This document shows positions 63,423 to 64,000 of a DNA stretch of 64,000 bases, piece after piece. Where the stretch lies: assembly GCA_951799405.1 (NCBI GenBank), contig OX637345.1:6820001-6884000 (forward strand). Direction: 5' to 3'. The DNA comes from Agapetus fuscipes. Its lineage: Eukaryota > Arthropoda > Insecta > Trichoptera > Glossosomatidae. A program made the position numbers and the translations under genes. Position 1 is the first letter of the stretch. Each line of letters begins with the position of its first letter. The notes beneath the pieces are model-generated. The model saw only the letters and a program-made list of their open reading frames with translations, did no database searches and was not told the DNA's origin.

Positions 63423-64000
63423 ATAAAAGAGTAAATATGACCTTGATACTTTTCCGTGAACAAAATAAATAAATATCTGTTATGATTATTTTTTAATTAA
63501 TTTATTTGATTGAACGCTCACACTCCCACAACGAAGGGGTGTACTCGGTCGAGGCGTGAAGCGCTCATTACACCGAGTATAAAACATTACGTTAAAACTA
63601 AAGCACAGCGTTTATACAAAATATATGCAAAATAACGCAGCGCTTGTAGAGAGCGTTTTAGTTTGTAAGCAGTTTTGGATGAGCGCTATGAAAGTTTTAT
63701 GGTTGCGGTGCATGTATGGGAGTACAGTCGGTACAACGGAAAGCTTCAAAGCGGACCCGTCTGACGTCTTAATAACTCGTTCTGACAGCCAAATTACAGT
63801 ATATTACCAAACGACTAAATTATTTCTGCCGGGCAACACACAAAACAATGACGACCAAGCCGCGCAGCACTAGCGACCAAGTCGACTTGGTCGGTAGGGA
63901 AGTGAGGAACTTTCCGGATGACCATTTTTTTTTATTAAACTGTAAGAATCGTATTATTTTACATATCGCCGGTTAAAAGGCAGTAGGGCATAAACGACAT
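63423..64000. other. Unassigned DNA with hairpins
   Basis: CTCGGT and ACCGAG form a hairpin near 63545-63580, and CGACCAAGTCGACTTGGTCG at 63874-63893 is a perfect 20-bp palindrome. A less AT-rich patch lies at 63600-63900. No gene was recognised; the window ends here. Confidence 0.4.

Overview
The window looks like insect (at least arthropod) nuclear DNA. It is AT-rich and almost wholly non-coding, with long introns, decayed retroelements and several families of short repeats. There is no operon-like gene packing, and no bacterial or organellar feature was seen. The species cannot be named from the sequence.

Only one host gene is recognisable: the paired-class homeobox gene unc-4 (Uncx family), on the + strand. 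Three exons are visible: 4407-4576 (homeodomain residues 1-46 plus a short acidic leader), 31438-31577 (homeodomain residues 47-60 plus the conserved extension) and 32946-33468 (the rest of the protein, ending in an eh1-like Groucho-binding motif, then the stop). The exon or exons upstream of 4407 are not found. The first visible intron is 26.9 kb and carries most of the repeats; the second is 1.4 kb.

Layout: 1-1720 is a tandem array of about 412-bp units. 1721-4406 is probably unc-4 upstream intron with a PLE (Penelope-like element) remnant, a MITE (miniature inverted-repeat transposable element) and a SINE. 4407-33468 is the unc-4 exon-intron body; it holds a 5'-truncated LINE with an open reading frame (23809-25789), a foldback-like element (19349-19926) and a palindrome bearing hammerhead-like cores (16412-16833). 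33469-52300 is downstream, mostly AT-rich DNA with scattered repeats, a second hammerhead-type palindrome (47546-47770), a lone hammerhead-like core (48780-48824) and a 5S rRNA-like copy (50765-50885). 52300-56215 is a near-complete Jockey/CR1-like LINE with an open ORF1 and an ORF2 broken only by two in-frame stops. 56216-64000 is more repeats and unassigned DNA.

Three short repeat families dominate. I name them here only for reference. The C-element is about 230-260 bp, has two internal hairpins and a (TTAGA)n or (TTATAGA)n-like 3' tail, and is present about 30 times. SINE-A is tRNA-derived, about 280 bp, with a (TAT)n-type tail. SINE-B is tRNA-derived, about 330 bp; its minus orientation carries an abutting 3'-splice/5'-splice motif. 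They are nested in each other often enough to give relative ages.

The strongest candidates for something unusual are the inverted-pair elements with hammerhead-like cores flanked by exact 13-bp target duplications, the C-element hairpin with compensatory base changes, and the recursive-splice-like motif delivered by SINE-B into the giant unc-4 intron.
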